Positions 46,736 to 59,575 are shown, counted from the first letter of the stretch. The stretch is 64,000 nt of DNA from Plazaster borealis (GCA_021014325.1 CM037472.1:31520234-31584233); one strand, 5' to 3'. Notes: generated by a model not told the origin, from the letters alone. A program made the numbers and translations.

Positions 46736-47884
46736 GATTGTATTTTTTGTATAAAATGATAAAAACAGTAATTGTTAGACAGTCTCACACTCAGATAAAC
46801 ATTATCGGCCATTTGAAGGGTCTGGGAGCAGTTAACTCAACATTTAAAAGCAACTTACTCAAACTCACTTTTAATCAAATGATGATGTAGTACTCACTCA
46901 TGCCCCCTCTTAAATGAAAGAGGAAGAAAATAAGAATAAGAGGGGGTATTGAAGAACAACCATGATTTGTCATTTTAGGTGAGTGCAGATGGTAAGGGAA
47001 AAATGGTGATCCTGCAGGAAGTTGTATTACCATGACGGCTTATCACTTGAGACTTCACAGACTGAGCATTAATGGCTGCTTTATAATGTCTGCCCCTATC
47101 CAGCTGTTAATGAGTAACGGAAACCGGGAGTTTTTCCTTTGAAAATTCTGAGAGAAAACAGCTTTCTGACTAAACATGGTGATGAGCAGCCCGTGGGACC
47201 CATGATGAGCTGAACTACATTATCAATGTGGTTAAGTGAAGGGGCATGTGTGCGTTGGAATGACTGGTTGAAGAAACTTGCAGGTTGTCATGCTTTCTGT
47301 GGATGAAGCTTTAGATCTTGCACTTGACGTCATCAGACCCTGTGCATCAATGTTTACGGTTTAGAAAACACAGTAAAACAATGATCTGTTGCATCACCAT
47401 GAACTAAACGCAGTTCGGTGTTTTGCTGTGTCACACTGACTAATGTGCGTGCCTCATCATTTTATGCCGAATGAAAAACGAAAGCCATTTTGCATATTTA
47501 TCACATGCCCATGTTGGGAAAATAAAAGTCCCTTTTCAAACTGGTAAAAGCCAGATTTCAAGCTAAATTGACTACCTGTATGAACGACTTTAATAATGAT
47601 GAAGGGTCCAATGATCTGTGGAATTATGTTTACATCTTTGTCGCCCTTTTGTATCACAAATGTTGTGTTTCCCGAGGATGTTTTATGCGGTTCATATACC
47701 AAACATGCCATTCCTGATAACTGTAAATCTTACACTCGTTAGCTTCCACTGTCTTTTACTTGTAGTTGTTTTAATAGTGTTGGTAAACTTTGGTAGCAAA
47801 TTGATTACCAAGCTTCATGACCTCATTCCTATTTGGTGTTGTCCCATCCATGTAATGGTCTAATCAAATACAAAAGGAACTCTT

Positions 47885-48255
47885 TTAAAAGCACTGGACA
47901 CGTTTGGTAATTACTCAAAATATGTGTTAGCATAAAAAATTACTTGGTAACGAGCAAGGGAGAGCTGTTGATAGTGTAAAACAGCTGAGAAACGACTCCC
48001 TCTGATGTAACGTAGTTTTTGAGAAAGAGGTAATTTCTCACTAAAATATTTGAATCTGAGAAAAACTTCAGGCCTGAAGCCTTTCTCAGGCATCTGAAAG
48101 TACACAAATTTGTCCAACAAGGGTGTTTTTTCTTTCATTGTTTTCTTGCAACTTTGATGACCAATTGAGCCCAAATTTTCACAGGTTTGTTATTTTTTGT
48201 ATATGTTTGGATAGACCAAGTGAGATTACTGGTCTTTTATAATTACCAATCTAAG
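47885..48255 (+). repeat. TTAA miniature element, type A (copy A7)
   Basis: Starts TTAAAAGCACTGGACACG. Type A order throughout. The central palindrome is at 48056-48089 with core ACTTCAGG|CCTGAAGC and outer CTGAGAAA/TTTCTCAG, two mispairs over 17. The right tip is decayed after aattaccaat. Confidence 0.88.
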
Positions 48256-48874
48256 GGATATGTATACATTTTTGCACTTTCCTGATTTCATTATGAAGTT
48301 ATGATTTCAAAAGGCTTTAGAAACCACTCATTACATGTTTCCCTTCTTTTCACATAACCTGAACATAGAATGTTTTTCATTCTACAAACACTACATTTCT
48401 AGTCAGTATCTTTTTTCTGGTCATTATGAGTTCAGCTGGTTTTAGAAAGATAATGTAAGTTGAATTTCAATTTCAGTTTATGAGCAAAAACATGAGCTGG
48501 GTTCAGTTCATGTTCAACATGATTCATGAAGATACTATCATCAAAATGGAGATAAAAAGGCCGACCGCTTTACCCACTGGTGGCCCACTAATGCATCATT
48601 GTGTGTACTAGAATGTTCTTTGTACCTATGGTCCGCATCTACATGTACTTGAAACTTGGTGGCATTTCCACCTTAACAGATAATGTTTGTGTTGGAGACG
48701 GGTCGTTATCTGTTACTCGAAATGAACTTTTCACTTTTCACCTCCGTTCAAAAATGAACTGTGATGAAACTTTACAAAGTTGGATCGCAGACAATGGCCA
48801 GAAAAAGTTTAATGACATTAAACAAAATTCAGCCATTATTTGTCTGATGGGTTTGTGGGCCAATATTTCATGAT

Positions 48875-49032
48875 CAGGGACCAATTTCATAAAGCCTGTA
48901 AGCACAACAACCTGCTAAGCACAGAAAAATCTTGCTTAGCAAAAACAGGTTACCAGCCAACATGCCATAAAGTTTACATTGTTGTTGTTAAGCAGTATTT
49001 TCTGCTGAACAACTTTATGAAATTGGGCCCAG
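48875..49032 (+). repeat. Inverted-repeat element I, copy 2
   Basis: CAGGGACCAATTTCATAAAG at the left and ctttatgaaattgggcccag at the right form about 20-base imperfect inverted repeats. AGCA/TGCT words (ctgctaagcac, gcttagc, ttaagcag, ctgctgaac) repeat inside. Confidence 0.72.
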
Positions 49033-49569
49033 CAGATTTAGCTGATCTTGTTGTTTCATTAAACTTTACTTGGAAGTGTTGTGAACCTCTTTTACTTTGA
49101 GAGCTTGGGTCCTGGTTTGGGTTTTGGGTTGCTTTTTGTTAGGGGTGGGAGAGAAAATAAAGACAATGTCAAGTTATCTTTTAGAGGCCAAGTACGAAGT
49201 CTTAATCTTAGTGTACATAAACATTATCTGAATCTTATCTGGGGAAAAACAAAAATTCAATGAAAAAGTTGTAATGTAACCCTAATTATTAAAGTTCAAA
49301 CACCAAGTAGCACATAGTTGTAAATAGGTTGTTTTTACAGAAAGTGATGTTTTGAATGCAATAATGGGTGTGTTTTTTTTTAGCAACATGTTTAGTCCTT
49401 TCTAAGATACCTCTAAGATAGAATTATATTTAAAAAAAAAATTCTTAAAGTTATCTAGGAGGCAGACCTTAGGTCAACGTGTCAGAAATCCTCTGATGCA
49501 AAGTTAACGTCTATTAAATCGTTGCGGTACTGCTGCTAAAACATAGGGTTTGAACTGCCTCTAGCCACC

Positions 49570-50095
49570 GGGCTAGCTCGGTGGTCTAGTGGTAAGACAT
49601 CTGCTCTAGCAATGCAGAGGTTGTGGGTTCGAATCCCACCCAAGTGGTTTGCCTGTGGATTTTGAAAATACTGAGTATATAGTACTTAAAGGTATCGTAC
49701 ACGTTTGGTAATGACTCAAAACAAATATTAGCAATAAAAACTGACTTGGTAACAAGCAACGGAGAGCTGTTGATAGTATAAAACATTGTAGGAAACGACT
49801 CCCTCTGAAGTAACGTAGTTTTTGAGAAAGAGGTAATTTCTCACTAAAATAATAACAACTTTTTGCAAGAAGTTTTCATTCCTATCTGAAAGCACACAAT
49901 TGTACAACAAGGGTGTTTTTTCTTTCATCATTTTCTTGCAACTTCGATGACCAATTGAGCCCAAATTTTCACAGGCTTGTTATTTTATGCACATGTTGGG
50001 ATACACCAAGTGAGAACACTGGTCTTTGACAATTACCAAACGTGTACAGGGCCTTTAATACACATTGGTGTAAGGGTAAAAAAAACAAATTATAG
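49570..50095 (+). repeat. tRNA-derived SINE (family S), interrupted by a TTAA element
   Basis: The head has A box TGGTCTAGTGG (49582-49592), an Ala-like AGC in a CTAGCAA loop and B box GGTTCGAATCC (49626-49636). The body runs cccacccaagtgg...actgagtatatagtact and stops at 49685. It resumes after the insertion as tacacattggtgtaagggtaaa with an A-rich tail to about 50095. Compared with the intact body at 26768 (gtgctaacacacatcggtg), the break falls exactly where element A8 is inserted. Acceptor pairing is absent, so it is not a tRNA gene. Confidence 0.85.
49686..50058 (+). repeat. TTAA miniature element, type A (copy A8), nested in a SINE
   Basis: TTAA at 49686-49689 and 50055-50058. Tips AGGTATCGTACACG and CGTGTACAGGGCCT. 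Central symmetry at 49851-49880 with core ACTTTTTG|CAAGAAGT. Otherwise very close to A2/A3/A5. Confidence 0.92.
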
Positions 50096-51712
50096 AAATC
50101 CTCTAGTTGGTGCAAGGGACCAAAGCTCTCGACACAAGTCATATAACAAATCCCAGTTGGTTACAACATCCTCCCAGTGTATATAAGATTCCTCTAGTGC
50201 TGAAACCAAATCCAGTCCAAGGGGACCTTAAATTCAAATAAGGCTTGGCTCAGTATTTCTCATTGGTTAGTTTGACAACCGCATTCGTAAGGATGAGGTA
50301 ACAAACAAAATCTGTGCTGAGTGTAAGCATATTTCACAGGTTCGCTTGGAATTTTTGTCTTATGCACGTACATGTATAGGCCTAGTGTACATTTTGGGCT
50401 AACCTTTTAAGCGGTAAATGGCAAACATAAGCGCACAATTCAGTGGTAAGCGGAGCCATAAATTTTGGCCCTGTTGTCTGAAATGTGTAGTTATAGTGTC
50501 CACATGTACGCTACAGTTCACGATCAGTACATGACTGACACTTAAATGCAAATTTTGTAACATTATTTCCACATTAACATTCGTAATTATAGAGGATAAA
50601 ATGATTTAGATAATATGGAGGCATGTTCCGAAAAAGCAGTGCTTGTCAGAGTTCTGTTCCTTCACAGAATTCTAGAATGTTGAATGGTAGACTGTACTTT
50701 TCAGCAGGTATTGACTTGTCTAGGAATTGCTACCCCAGTCATCTGTCCAAATCAAGCTCAATGATGTATTTACAATCGTACACAGTCCATCGTAGCCACA
50801 CTTCTGCTGCATTAGACAACATTTGTGAATTGTTTTGTAAACTAGCCAACAGCCAGAGGAGGAAAAAGGAAGTGCAGAGCTCCAATTTTAATCTACTTGT
50901 TGTATATGTGATGGGACAACATCATTTAGAAATCAACCGTTGGTGTTAGACATCCCCAAAAGCCAAACAGGTGCCACAAATACCCGCAAGAGGCTCATAC
51001 CCAACATGACTATTTTGGGTGAAATCCTTGATTTTTTAAGACGATATCTCAGGATGCATTTGATTAGTCTGACATTCTACACCAAGACTGTCAAAGACCT
51101 CCTCACCTGTGAGGACACTTTTTAAGGGGTGGATCCTGACAGCAAATTTGTGGGTTGGAAAGAATTAAGAATGTTGTCAGACACTGCAGGGGGTGGGGGA
51201 ATGGTTATCAGAGAAAAGTGTGTACTGTACTCCTAAGGACACAGATTCTCTAATTTCCTGTATTGCGAAATGGAGCCAGAATAATCCCATAATGCATTGG
51301 TCAGTGCTGTCGGGAATGCACAAGCGGCCGAGGCAGCGGCAAGTGGTACTGCGCACTGGATGGTATCTCTGCAAAGGTCAAGGTTGGATCCCACCACAGC
51401 ACATTGATCAATCCCTTCCAGGAAAGAGAGTTCGGACTCATGGCAAACTTGAACATGTGTTTTCATCGTAGAACAGTCTATACTCTTAAGTTAACATTAT
51501 GGTAGTGTGCTCGTCATCAGTGTCAACATTGTATGGTATGGTAGCTTTGATTCAACGGCATCTGTATCATCCTGGTTTTGAAACTTTACAAATAGCTTGA
51601 ACTTGGTGGGAAGTTTGTACAAGAAGCATAAATCCGCACAGAGGCCTCCAGTTCTCCAGCCAATGACCTTTAGACAGATTTTGAGGGCGTTCTGATATAT
51701 CCAGTGGATGTG

Positions 51713-51832
51713 CTCTCTTAAAGTTTTAGACTGAAAATATTTCTAATCGATTGAAACTAGGGACAAAATCATCTGCAGTTGTCACTAGTTTCAATCGAAT
51801 AGAGTAAATTTCAATCTAAAACTTTAAGAGAG
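51713..51832 (+). repeat. 120-bp imperfect inverted repeat (long hairpin)
   Basis: Left arm from ctctcttaaagttttag to cgattgaaactag and right arm from ctagtttcaatcga to ctaaaactttaagagag pair over about 48 bases with a few mismatches, around a 24-base loop. Could be a small foldback element or a transcribed hairpin. No second copy was seen. Confidence 0.85.
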
Positions 51833-52127
51833 TGGTCTCTCTGCAGGAAACGTGACCTAACCCCCCTAGCTGAAGTCCTCTAAAAAATAATTTAACACTT
51901 TCTGAAAATTGTGTAGGCCTAGTGGAGAAAGTTTTATTTTTATTTTTTTTGACTTGTCTTTAAACATAGAAGTTATCAACATTGTTTTTCATTTAGTAAA
52001 CTTGCTTAAGTGGGTCACAAAGTCCTCAACAGGTATCCATAAAAACAGGTTGCCATAAAAGATGACGTGAATCACTATTGCCATATAGCCTGTCCTGTAT
52101 GGAGCAACTGTAGTTGATAAAAAATAG

Positions 52128-52240
52128 GGTGCTCCCCAGGCACAAGCTAATTATGTATCAGGTCGATACGCGCAAACTGCGGGCCGATGTATACGCAAAT
52201 ATGTTTTGTAATTGTTGTTTGTTTTTCTTCACAGGATCAA
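52128..52240 (-). mobile_element. Truncated copy of the 19995 element
   Basis: On the complement: gcgtatcg and tgatac words, agcttgtg and ggggagcaccct match the right end of 19995-20293. The rest is missing. Confidence 0.55.
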
Positions 52241-52304
52241 ATTCACAAAAATCATAAAGATAAAACCATTCAGAATTACCCCTGATTGCACAGGAGGGCT
52301 TCTT

Positions 52305-52400
52305 AAAATGACCAAGTGGTTAGACTGCAGGACTTGCAATCACAAGGTTGCAGGTTCGAATCCGGTCAGGCTAACCGCTGATTTCACAATGACTAGAATA
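52305..52400 (+). repeat. tRNA-like SINE head or tRNA pseudogene
   Basis: A-box-like tgaccaagtgg (52309-52319) and perfect B box GGTTCGAATCC (52353-52363), 33 bases apart. The anticodon stem is mispaired and acceptor strands do not match, so it is not a functional tRNA. Confidence 0.55.
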
Positions 52401-52879
52401 AGTATTGTCGTCTAGTTACTGAATCACAATTTGTTGATTTGTGTGATTCATAATCATAGACTTTAAAACCATTGTTTGTATGAGAGAGATTGGCTGTTGC
52501 CAGCTTGGTGTTTATAACCCCTTGTGGGAGTTTGCCGAGTTCCCTTGACGGAAAGATCATCTAAACAAACAAAGCAAAGATAAACACAAGTAAAAAGCTA
52601 ACGAATGAAAGACTGTCATAAAACATGAGAATAGTTAACTGTTCAACTGGCAGTGCTTGAACGCAGGCCCAAGTCTGGTGATTTGACCATCGGACCAATT
52701 AAGTAACAACGAAGAATTCCACAGGCCTAGTGTTTTTTTCTTTCCCTCTGAACATTTTCTATTGTTCATTTAAAAAATAATTCTCAGAGGTCAGCAATTG
52801 AAACAAGAAAATAATAATTTTGTTCTGGTTTTGAAAACCAATTTCTGTTGTCAAGTGTTTTTTATTTATTTTGTATTTT

Positions 52880-53236
52880 TATGTAAGCCTTGAAGTTGGT
52901 GGAGTGCTGTATAATCCCAGCACCTTGTAAACCCTTATAAGGTGCTACATGGTCTCATAGTTCAAAAAATTCAAATAACCTGTCTTAAAATGTTTCTGTT
53001 TGCTCAAGCGCCTTGAGCACCTTATTGGTAAATATGTGAGCTTGAGCTACCTGCGATGGTAGAGGTTGATATTGTGTTTGAAGAAGCCTTTGGAGCGCCA
53101 TGACAGCTCCGGGCTCTATACTCCCCAATGACCAGGGCACTAATGTAAAGCGCATTGATACGTTATTGTAAAAAGCACTATATAAGATCTAGTTATTATT
53201 ATAATATTATATAAGACTATTATTATTATTATTATC
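52880..53236 (+). repeat. SINE-like 3' region ending in ATT repeats
   Basis: ctttggagcgccatgacagctc...gtaaagcgcattgatacg...aaaagcactatataag is followed by attatt repeats. The ending is shared with 58290-58365 and (complement) 59195-59260. No tRNA head is clearly attached. Confidence 0.5.
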
Positions 53237-53684
53237 AATCTCACTTCAAACTTACTTGGAGTAAAATGGATGATATGCCTATCATCTGATTAGTTTCAAT
53301 TAGTTTTATCTTGGTGTAAACCCCTCAATAGGATGTTTCTTTCAAGCAGTGAACCAAAAAGTGTTTTCAACATTTTTTCAATTAGACCTTTTCCCCTTTT
53401 CAGCTGTGTTTAGTTTCCAAGTGGTTGATTGATTTGTAAACTACTCAGAACAATATCTTTCTAGATTAATATGACTTGTATGAAACTCCATCATCATCGT
53501 TTGAATAATTCAACAGCTAGACAGCTTCTACTGAAATAACAAAACACCAAAATTGTGTTTGTTTTTTCCTGCTGGTGCCCCACTTATATCACATCACTGG
53601 CTTTAAGCTTCCTTCATGTTCCTGAAATCATCCTCTCTTTTTTTTCTGTCACCCTGGGAAAGTGTGAAGGATGTACAAAATTAA

Positions 53685-53978
53685 GAGATAACATCTTCCC
53701 ATGATGTGGAGACTCGTGTGATGGATAGTGGGCAAAGCTCTACATCATCATCAATAACTGAATCTGTACCCAAGAAATGGCGCGATGCTCGGGAATATTT
53801 GTGGGTGGCTCGCTGCCTGAAGTCCCTAGATCGAGGACGATCCGCGGAGAATCTCTTGGGTGGGACACGCCGTCGCCCACTGGGTGTAATTCTTATGCTT
53901 TCTCATCAAGTTGCGCCTGAAACTCAAGCTCATGCAAATATCATGGGTTCAAGAATGAATGTCCAAATGATCAGATGA
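53685..53978 (+). other. Unrecognised open frame, possible exon
   Basis: Open from after a TAA at 53682 to the TGA at 53976. The stretch 53755-53890 is GC- and CpG-richer than its surroundings and encodes a Ser-rich, then basic region with Trp-Arg-Asp and Arg-Arg-Arg clusters. It resembles no FOG, SALL or BCL11 segment I know, and I see no strong acceptor with a polypyrimidine tract. It is recorded because composition stands out within the presumed intron. Confidence 0.2.
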
Positions 53979-54734
53979 TAAATGCTCTGCATTTTTGTGC
54001 TGAATCAGTCATGAAGCTAAAATTTGAATGTGAACAAGTCATCTTTATGTTGTCTTTTTGGGACATCTTTGAACAAACAAAATAAGATATTTCAGCACGG
54101 TACTTCCCCTATTTCCTCATTTTCAATTTCTGAGGTCACACAAATTGGATAGGGTTACATGCTCGTATCAAGGAGTGCATACAGATAATACATTTACACA
54201 CGTGATACATCAAACACCGTGGATTGAACAACAATATCCTGCAGTGTGGGACATCACCGGTGATCATACAGTGGAGTTAGGAAGATAGCAGATAGGTTCA
54301 TTGAATAGATCTTTGAGCTTCGTACGTGTGGAGTAATGATGTCACTCCCCTTGGGCAGTGCATAGATAGAGGGGGCTATATTGTGTCGTGTTACAGTACA
54401 GTGTAAAGTAAAATGAGTTCATCTTGTTGATATTCCTATGAGGCCATGGGGAATGAGTGACACCATACTTGTGGAGTCCCACCGCAAACGGCAAGAAGAG
54501 TGTGTGCGCTACATGCTGTGCAGTTCGATGACGTGTCTCCTTTGCTAGTCTGTCATTCAGAGAAACAAAGCAAACTTGTAAAGAATTTTATTCATTTTAG
54601 TTTGTTTTCTTCCCTTATTTGTTGTACCTGGACGAGAATACTATTTGAATAAACTCACCTCATAAACTACAAGATCCATCACAAAGAAGCCACTGTTTTA
54701 AAATCTGCAAAAAACAACAAAATAGTACAGGGAA

Positions 54735-55140
54735 AAAAGGGGCCAACTTAAAAGTCGCATTATTTGCTCGAAATTAAAAGCTTCTCACAACAGCATTTAA
54801 TGTGTAAGCAATTTGTCGTTTGCGCCGTGTGATTAAAATTGATAACATTTAAATGAACCATCCACTCAAACAGCATTCAAATTAGCAGCAGCTTTTTTGC
54901 TGAAATCTGTAGTTGCGCCTGCTCTCCTAAATTGAACGCCGATTTCGCATGGCTAAAAAAGAACGCCTTCAAAAGTTTAATTGAATAGAACGCTATATAA
55001 ATCTGCATGCCTCAAAGTGAAATTGAATGACGGTGTCAATTGAAGCGGCAAAATTGCTTTAATACAAATGCATGAATTAAAGTGAAATAGGCTGGGGGTT
55101 TTATTTTTTTGAAAATGACTGGGACAACCTTTAACAATTT
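54735..55140 (-). repeat. Dispersed repeat family G, copy 2, inverted
   Basis: Reverse complement is homologous to 20322-20750 across nearly its full length (for example tgaatgctgtttgag, aaggcgttctttt, attcaattaaactttt). Confidence 0.7.
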
Positions 55141-56967
55141 TAATTGAAATCAAACAAATATTTAGTAAGTATAACTATTTTTGTTATGGACATTTTAAAG
55201 TCGGCTTACAGATCAGGGATAACAGCATGTGTACAAAGTACGAGGCTCCCATGATTGCAAAGCCAGTTAATGACAGTTTTACAAGGAGCTTTTGAAGTAA
55301 AGTTGATATTGGTATTTAAATGTTAATTGATCTTTTGCCTCTTGAGTAACTACAAAGTAGGCTATTTCATGTACAAAAATAAGGGCATTCATTTTAATTT
55401 TCCCAATTTATGTATAACTTATTCACAACATATTAGTTCTGAACTGAAAATTTCTGAGTTTCAGAAATTGTTCTGGATTTAAATCAATTCTGGGAGTTTA
55501 TTTCAAGAGGTGTTATTTGATTTGTCGTAATTAAACATTTTGAACCTTTGAAAACTGTCTGTGGTAGAGTTAGAATGTGTAACTGCTTTTGCCAGCAAAA
55601 TTTCACTACCGGTACTATAGTAATCACCTCACCATTTTTAGGCCATTTATGGGAAATTTTCACAACTCATGCAAAACCTGAGGTACAATATTGTTATTCA
55701 TAAGGAATTGTGCAAAGCACCTCCAAACTTCATTCATAAAAAACATGGATGGTGATTTTTTTTTTTAATTCACTGTTGGTGTTGCGCCATGTCATATTTT
55801 CCTCTTTCTCTTACAATTCTTCATACCGTCAATCACCATAAGCATCTTCTGGATGCACAGAAGGTATCAAGTGGGCAGGCTGGCTACTTTTACATTCTCG
55901 AGGTGTTTCTGCTGGCGACATTCTGTCTACATCTCAGCCAATCTCGCTGACTCATATTTGCCCAAATCTGACATATTTCCATTTGTTTTGTACAATCTTC
56001 AAAGACTGACATTATACTGGGGCAAAAAGCGAATTACAAACATCCTTCTATTGATCTAAATGTCTATCAAAACAGTAATAATGAACGGGAAAATTATGAT
56101 ATTTCTTGATTTTTCGTTTTACTCATTTCCTTGGCATAGCCCCCAGTGGAATGCATTTGATGAATCTACCATGAGTTGACAAGAAAAGTCTTTTCTCGTC
56201 CTGGTCAATGGCAAAAGCATTGATACATCAGTTTCAAAGTTTGAAACTATTTGCTTTGTGGAAATCCACAAGACCACAGGGCTTGTTGCTCAAAATATTT
56301 ACTGGACCAAAATTTTGTGTACAAGTCCAGAATTTAAATGAGAAGAAACAAAATGCCTACACAGTTTATCAATTGAGCTGTTTGAATTTGAAAAAGCACT
56401 AAGAGAAGATTTATCTCATTTGTATTATGTGTAAGAATTCTTCATTAATCAACAGAATTATATTTATCAGACTGAAAGTCAACATTTTAACACAAGCACA
56501 AGACCATCGGAGTTGTCGGTTCGTAAGTTTACAGGCCCGGTGCTAAAATCACTGACCTTGGGCCTGCGGTCCAGTGTAAAATTTGAGCCCTGATTGTTTT
56601 GCACACACTATAATGACCTACATTTCAAACTTTTAAATGTGATAAATTAGTAATGTTCTCATCTACTTTACTTTGAAATGTTAAGCACAAAATTTGATCA
56701 AATTCATACTAAAGCCTTCTGGTTCAAACGTCACTCGAAAATGAATGGGAAGCAAACAGTATGCACTGTTTTCCAATGGGAGATGCTCTGGGACTAGGGT
56801 GGCAGCAGACTTATAATTATTGTTCTTGGTAATTGTGCGCACTCTCAGAACTTTGTAAACAATGGAAATTTACTTGGTTTGTCTGCTACCATATAGCGTT
56901 CCAAAGTTTCCCCAATTGTGGCACAAGAAAAATCACTTTGCATTTGTGATTCTCATCAAGTATGCAC

Positions 56968-57260
56968 CAGGGCCGAATTTCTTAGCTCTGCTTCAGCAGA
57001 AAACATTGCTTAACAATTTGCTGCTAAGCAAAAATAAGCAGGATACCAGTCAAATATGATACACCATGTGTGAGATGGCGTTTTAGCTGATAACCTTATT
57101 CTGGTAAGCATAATTGTCTTGTGCTAAGCTACTCTATGTGTTTAAAGAAGCTCTATGAAATTTGGCTTTAGGCTATGGATGGTTGGTACCCTGTTATGTA
57201 TTTATAAAATTTGTTGCCAAGTATTATTTTCTGCTTGGCAGCTTTATCAAATTGGGACCC
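56968..57260 (+). repeat. Inverted-repeat element I, copy 3 (longer)
   Basis: CAGGGCCGAATTTC at left, caaattgggaccc at right. AGCAGAAAA, gctaagcaaaaataagcag, ggtaagcataattg, gtgctaagc and ttctgcttggcagc words alternate in direction. An internal ctctatgaaatttgg (57154-57168) suggests two fused or nested copies. Confidence 0.55.
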
Positions 57261-57846
57261 ATTGGTAGACGTTCTTTGTGTCATTCCATGACAGTTTATC
57301 AATCATTCAGAGCGCCCAATCAGTTTGTACCCGATGAACAACAAATTAACTGATAAATTTTCTATCACAATGTTTTATAAAGATCAAACAACAATATGTT
57401 TTGGATAAATGATTCATTTCCATTCCCAACTGCATTTGGTCATTCATTCCCTTTAAGGGCACATCCCACTTTGCTGCAGTGTAACAACTGTGTGATTTGC
57501 TCCAGAAAAATATGTGTGACAAGCTCAAAGTTAAAACAGCCTGTAGTGAATTGAAGACGAAGAAAAAAAATTGAAGCAGTGATACCGAAGATAAGACTTG
57601 CCCAAGGACCAAGTCACACAGGTGTGCTAGTTCGGAAAAAATAAGTAGACCATGTGCAACCATCGCCCCCAACCTGGTGGCTGTGTGTTTATTGTCACCC
57701 TTGACCCCAATGTAGGTAGTTTGAGAATTATATACAGTCGCACACAGTGTGCAGAGGGAGCTGCGGCTGCTAAACGCCTGTGTGGGCCGAGCTAGGGCTG
57801 CATATCCATGGTTTATTGTGCTATCTTGATTGGCTTTTACAACCAG

Positions 57847-57951
57847 CTGACCTAATCAAAAGCCTGTTATATTTGACTAAAGCTGAGCCAATGAGACAGG
57901 CTGAATGGATCGGCGGCCCCCGCTGCACATCGGACGATATGAATGCTTATG
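57847..57951 (+). other. Candidate phase-1 internal exon
   Basis: After cttttacaaccAG (57846), 105 bases are open in the frame that continues phase 1 from the MSRRKQ exon, and they end TATG|GTAAGA, again phase 1. The end of the segment (57905-57945) is markedly GC/CpG-rich within an AT-rich region. The encoded 35 residues are not recognisable. A TATATA motif at about 57728 means it could alternatively be a first exon from a second promoter. No homologue is known to me, so this is weak. Confidence 0.25.
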
Positions 57952-58289
57952 GTAAGATAGTCATAGAGGGGTTTGTATTGAGGGGGGGTGAGAAAAAAAT
58001 ATCAAGAATAGCCCAAAATGTCAGCTGTTGTTACACTACAAACTTGCTCGAAGCATGAACATTTTTATGAGTATGATACGTTGCATTTCACAGAACCTGT
58101 TTTCAATTTATCTTTATATTCCCATTCTGTTGTACGGGTTTTGGGAATGAAAAGTAGTTTGAGAAATTGTGATTTTTCTTCTACCATATTCTTTTGTTTT
58201 TGTTTTGGTTTTAGTCAAGAGTTGTAAATTTCTAAATTTTGATCATGTCATACTCTGAAATGAGTAGTTGACATGGCAAACTTGACTTA

Positions 58290-58365
58290 TTGCTTTTTTT
58301 CTCAGCGCATAGGGACCTCACGGTGAAAGGCGCTATATAAGAATGGTTTTATTATTATTATTCAT
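58290..58365 (+). repeat. SINE tail with ATT repeats
   Basis: cagcgcatagggacctcacgg...ggcgctatataagaatgg followed by ttattattatt. Same tail type as 52880-53236. Confidence 0.5.
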
Positions 58366-59194
58366 GGTAAGAATATCATAAACATTAGGCCTAATGAACA
58401 TATGCTTTTTTGAAATTCCAAATCAACCAAACTACCTCCATTGTTGACTGTTAACGAATGTTGTAGCCATTATGTTGCAGTTTTGTGTCCAAGTTGTCAA
58501 CAAATTGCAGGATTGTGTTGTGAGGTGCATCTTTTGAGGCTTTTTATTGTAGGCCTATGTCTTAAAATGTTTACACATGAGTCATGTGAAAACCTTTTTT
58601 TCACATTCTAAATAATTAGAATGATGGGAGTGTTCTTTGAACTTTAAAAGTATCCTTGAATTGTTGTTAAATTTTGTTTTTGAAGAAATTTGGGATTTGA
58701 ACGCAAGATGTTTTGTTTGGTATATAAATGTGTGAAATATTTTTCATGAAATATGACGGATCTTGGTCAGGGATTGAAATGACTTTGAAAGTATTTCCAC
58801 AGTGAGATTTAAATTTTCATTCAAAGTAATACTATCAAAAGACAGTTGAAATCGATGAACCTTTCTTGACATTGACTGTTTGTATGCTCATTTCCATCAA
58901 ACATAATTTGCTGTAAAACGAGTTGTTTGCATTATTATGAGTTCAGTGTGACTGCTTGTTAAGTAACTTAGAGTTAGACAACCAGGAGTTGGGCTATTTT
59001 TACAAGGGATTTTTACAACGTGTTACTTGTAGATGTCACATTTTGCGCATTTTGGTACATTTCTCCCCGCTAGACATCCAGTTGTTTATAAATTCTGCTT
59101 GTGACATTATTTTGGAGATGTAAAAAATATATTTCTAACAGGCACTTTTATCCAAAATACTCATCCCTCACAAGATTCTGGGATTTTTTTTGAA

Positions 59195-59575
59195 ATAATA
59201 ATAATTTAATATGCAGTTCTTATATAGTGTTTTATCACACCCAAGGGCGTATCAAAGCTCTCATTAATTTGTCTACAAGGTATGCGGAGCTATGTTTGAA
59301 ATATAAGAGCGATTTGTTTACATCGCGCCATGTAACAGTTTATAAGATGCTGTGGCGCAATCTGCAGCCATGAGAAAACACCCGATGCAAAGTTTGCCCT
59401 TCTCTTAATGATAAGTGAACTGGGTTCTTTTTCAAAGGGTGGAGTGATAATTGTTCAGTGTCTTGCATAAGGACACACTACGTCAAGACCACGGACTTGA
59501 ACCCACACTCTGCTGATCAGAAGCACCAGAGCTTGAGTCCAGTGCACTTGACCGTTCGACCATGACACACCATTA
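59195..59575 (-). repeat. tRNA-Leu-derived SINE with ATT tail
   Basis: The minus-strand head at about 59575-59490 has the same CTCAAGC anticodon loop and long variable arm as the copy at 9545-9810, with B box GGTTCAAGTCC. The body ends with cactatataag and an ATT-rich tail near 59195-59210. Apparently full length, about 380 bases. Confidence 0.78.

Noticed and set aside
49586..49786. Minus-strand frame over the tRNA-like region
   Set aside because: A typical translation of a SINE head and B box, not a gene.
51193..51471. Plus-strand 92-codon frame as an exon
   Set aside because: No family resemblance and a minus-strand frame of similar length covers it.
52309..52363. Functional tRNA gene
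   Set aside because: The B box is perfect but the anticodon and acceptor stems are mispaired.
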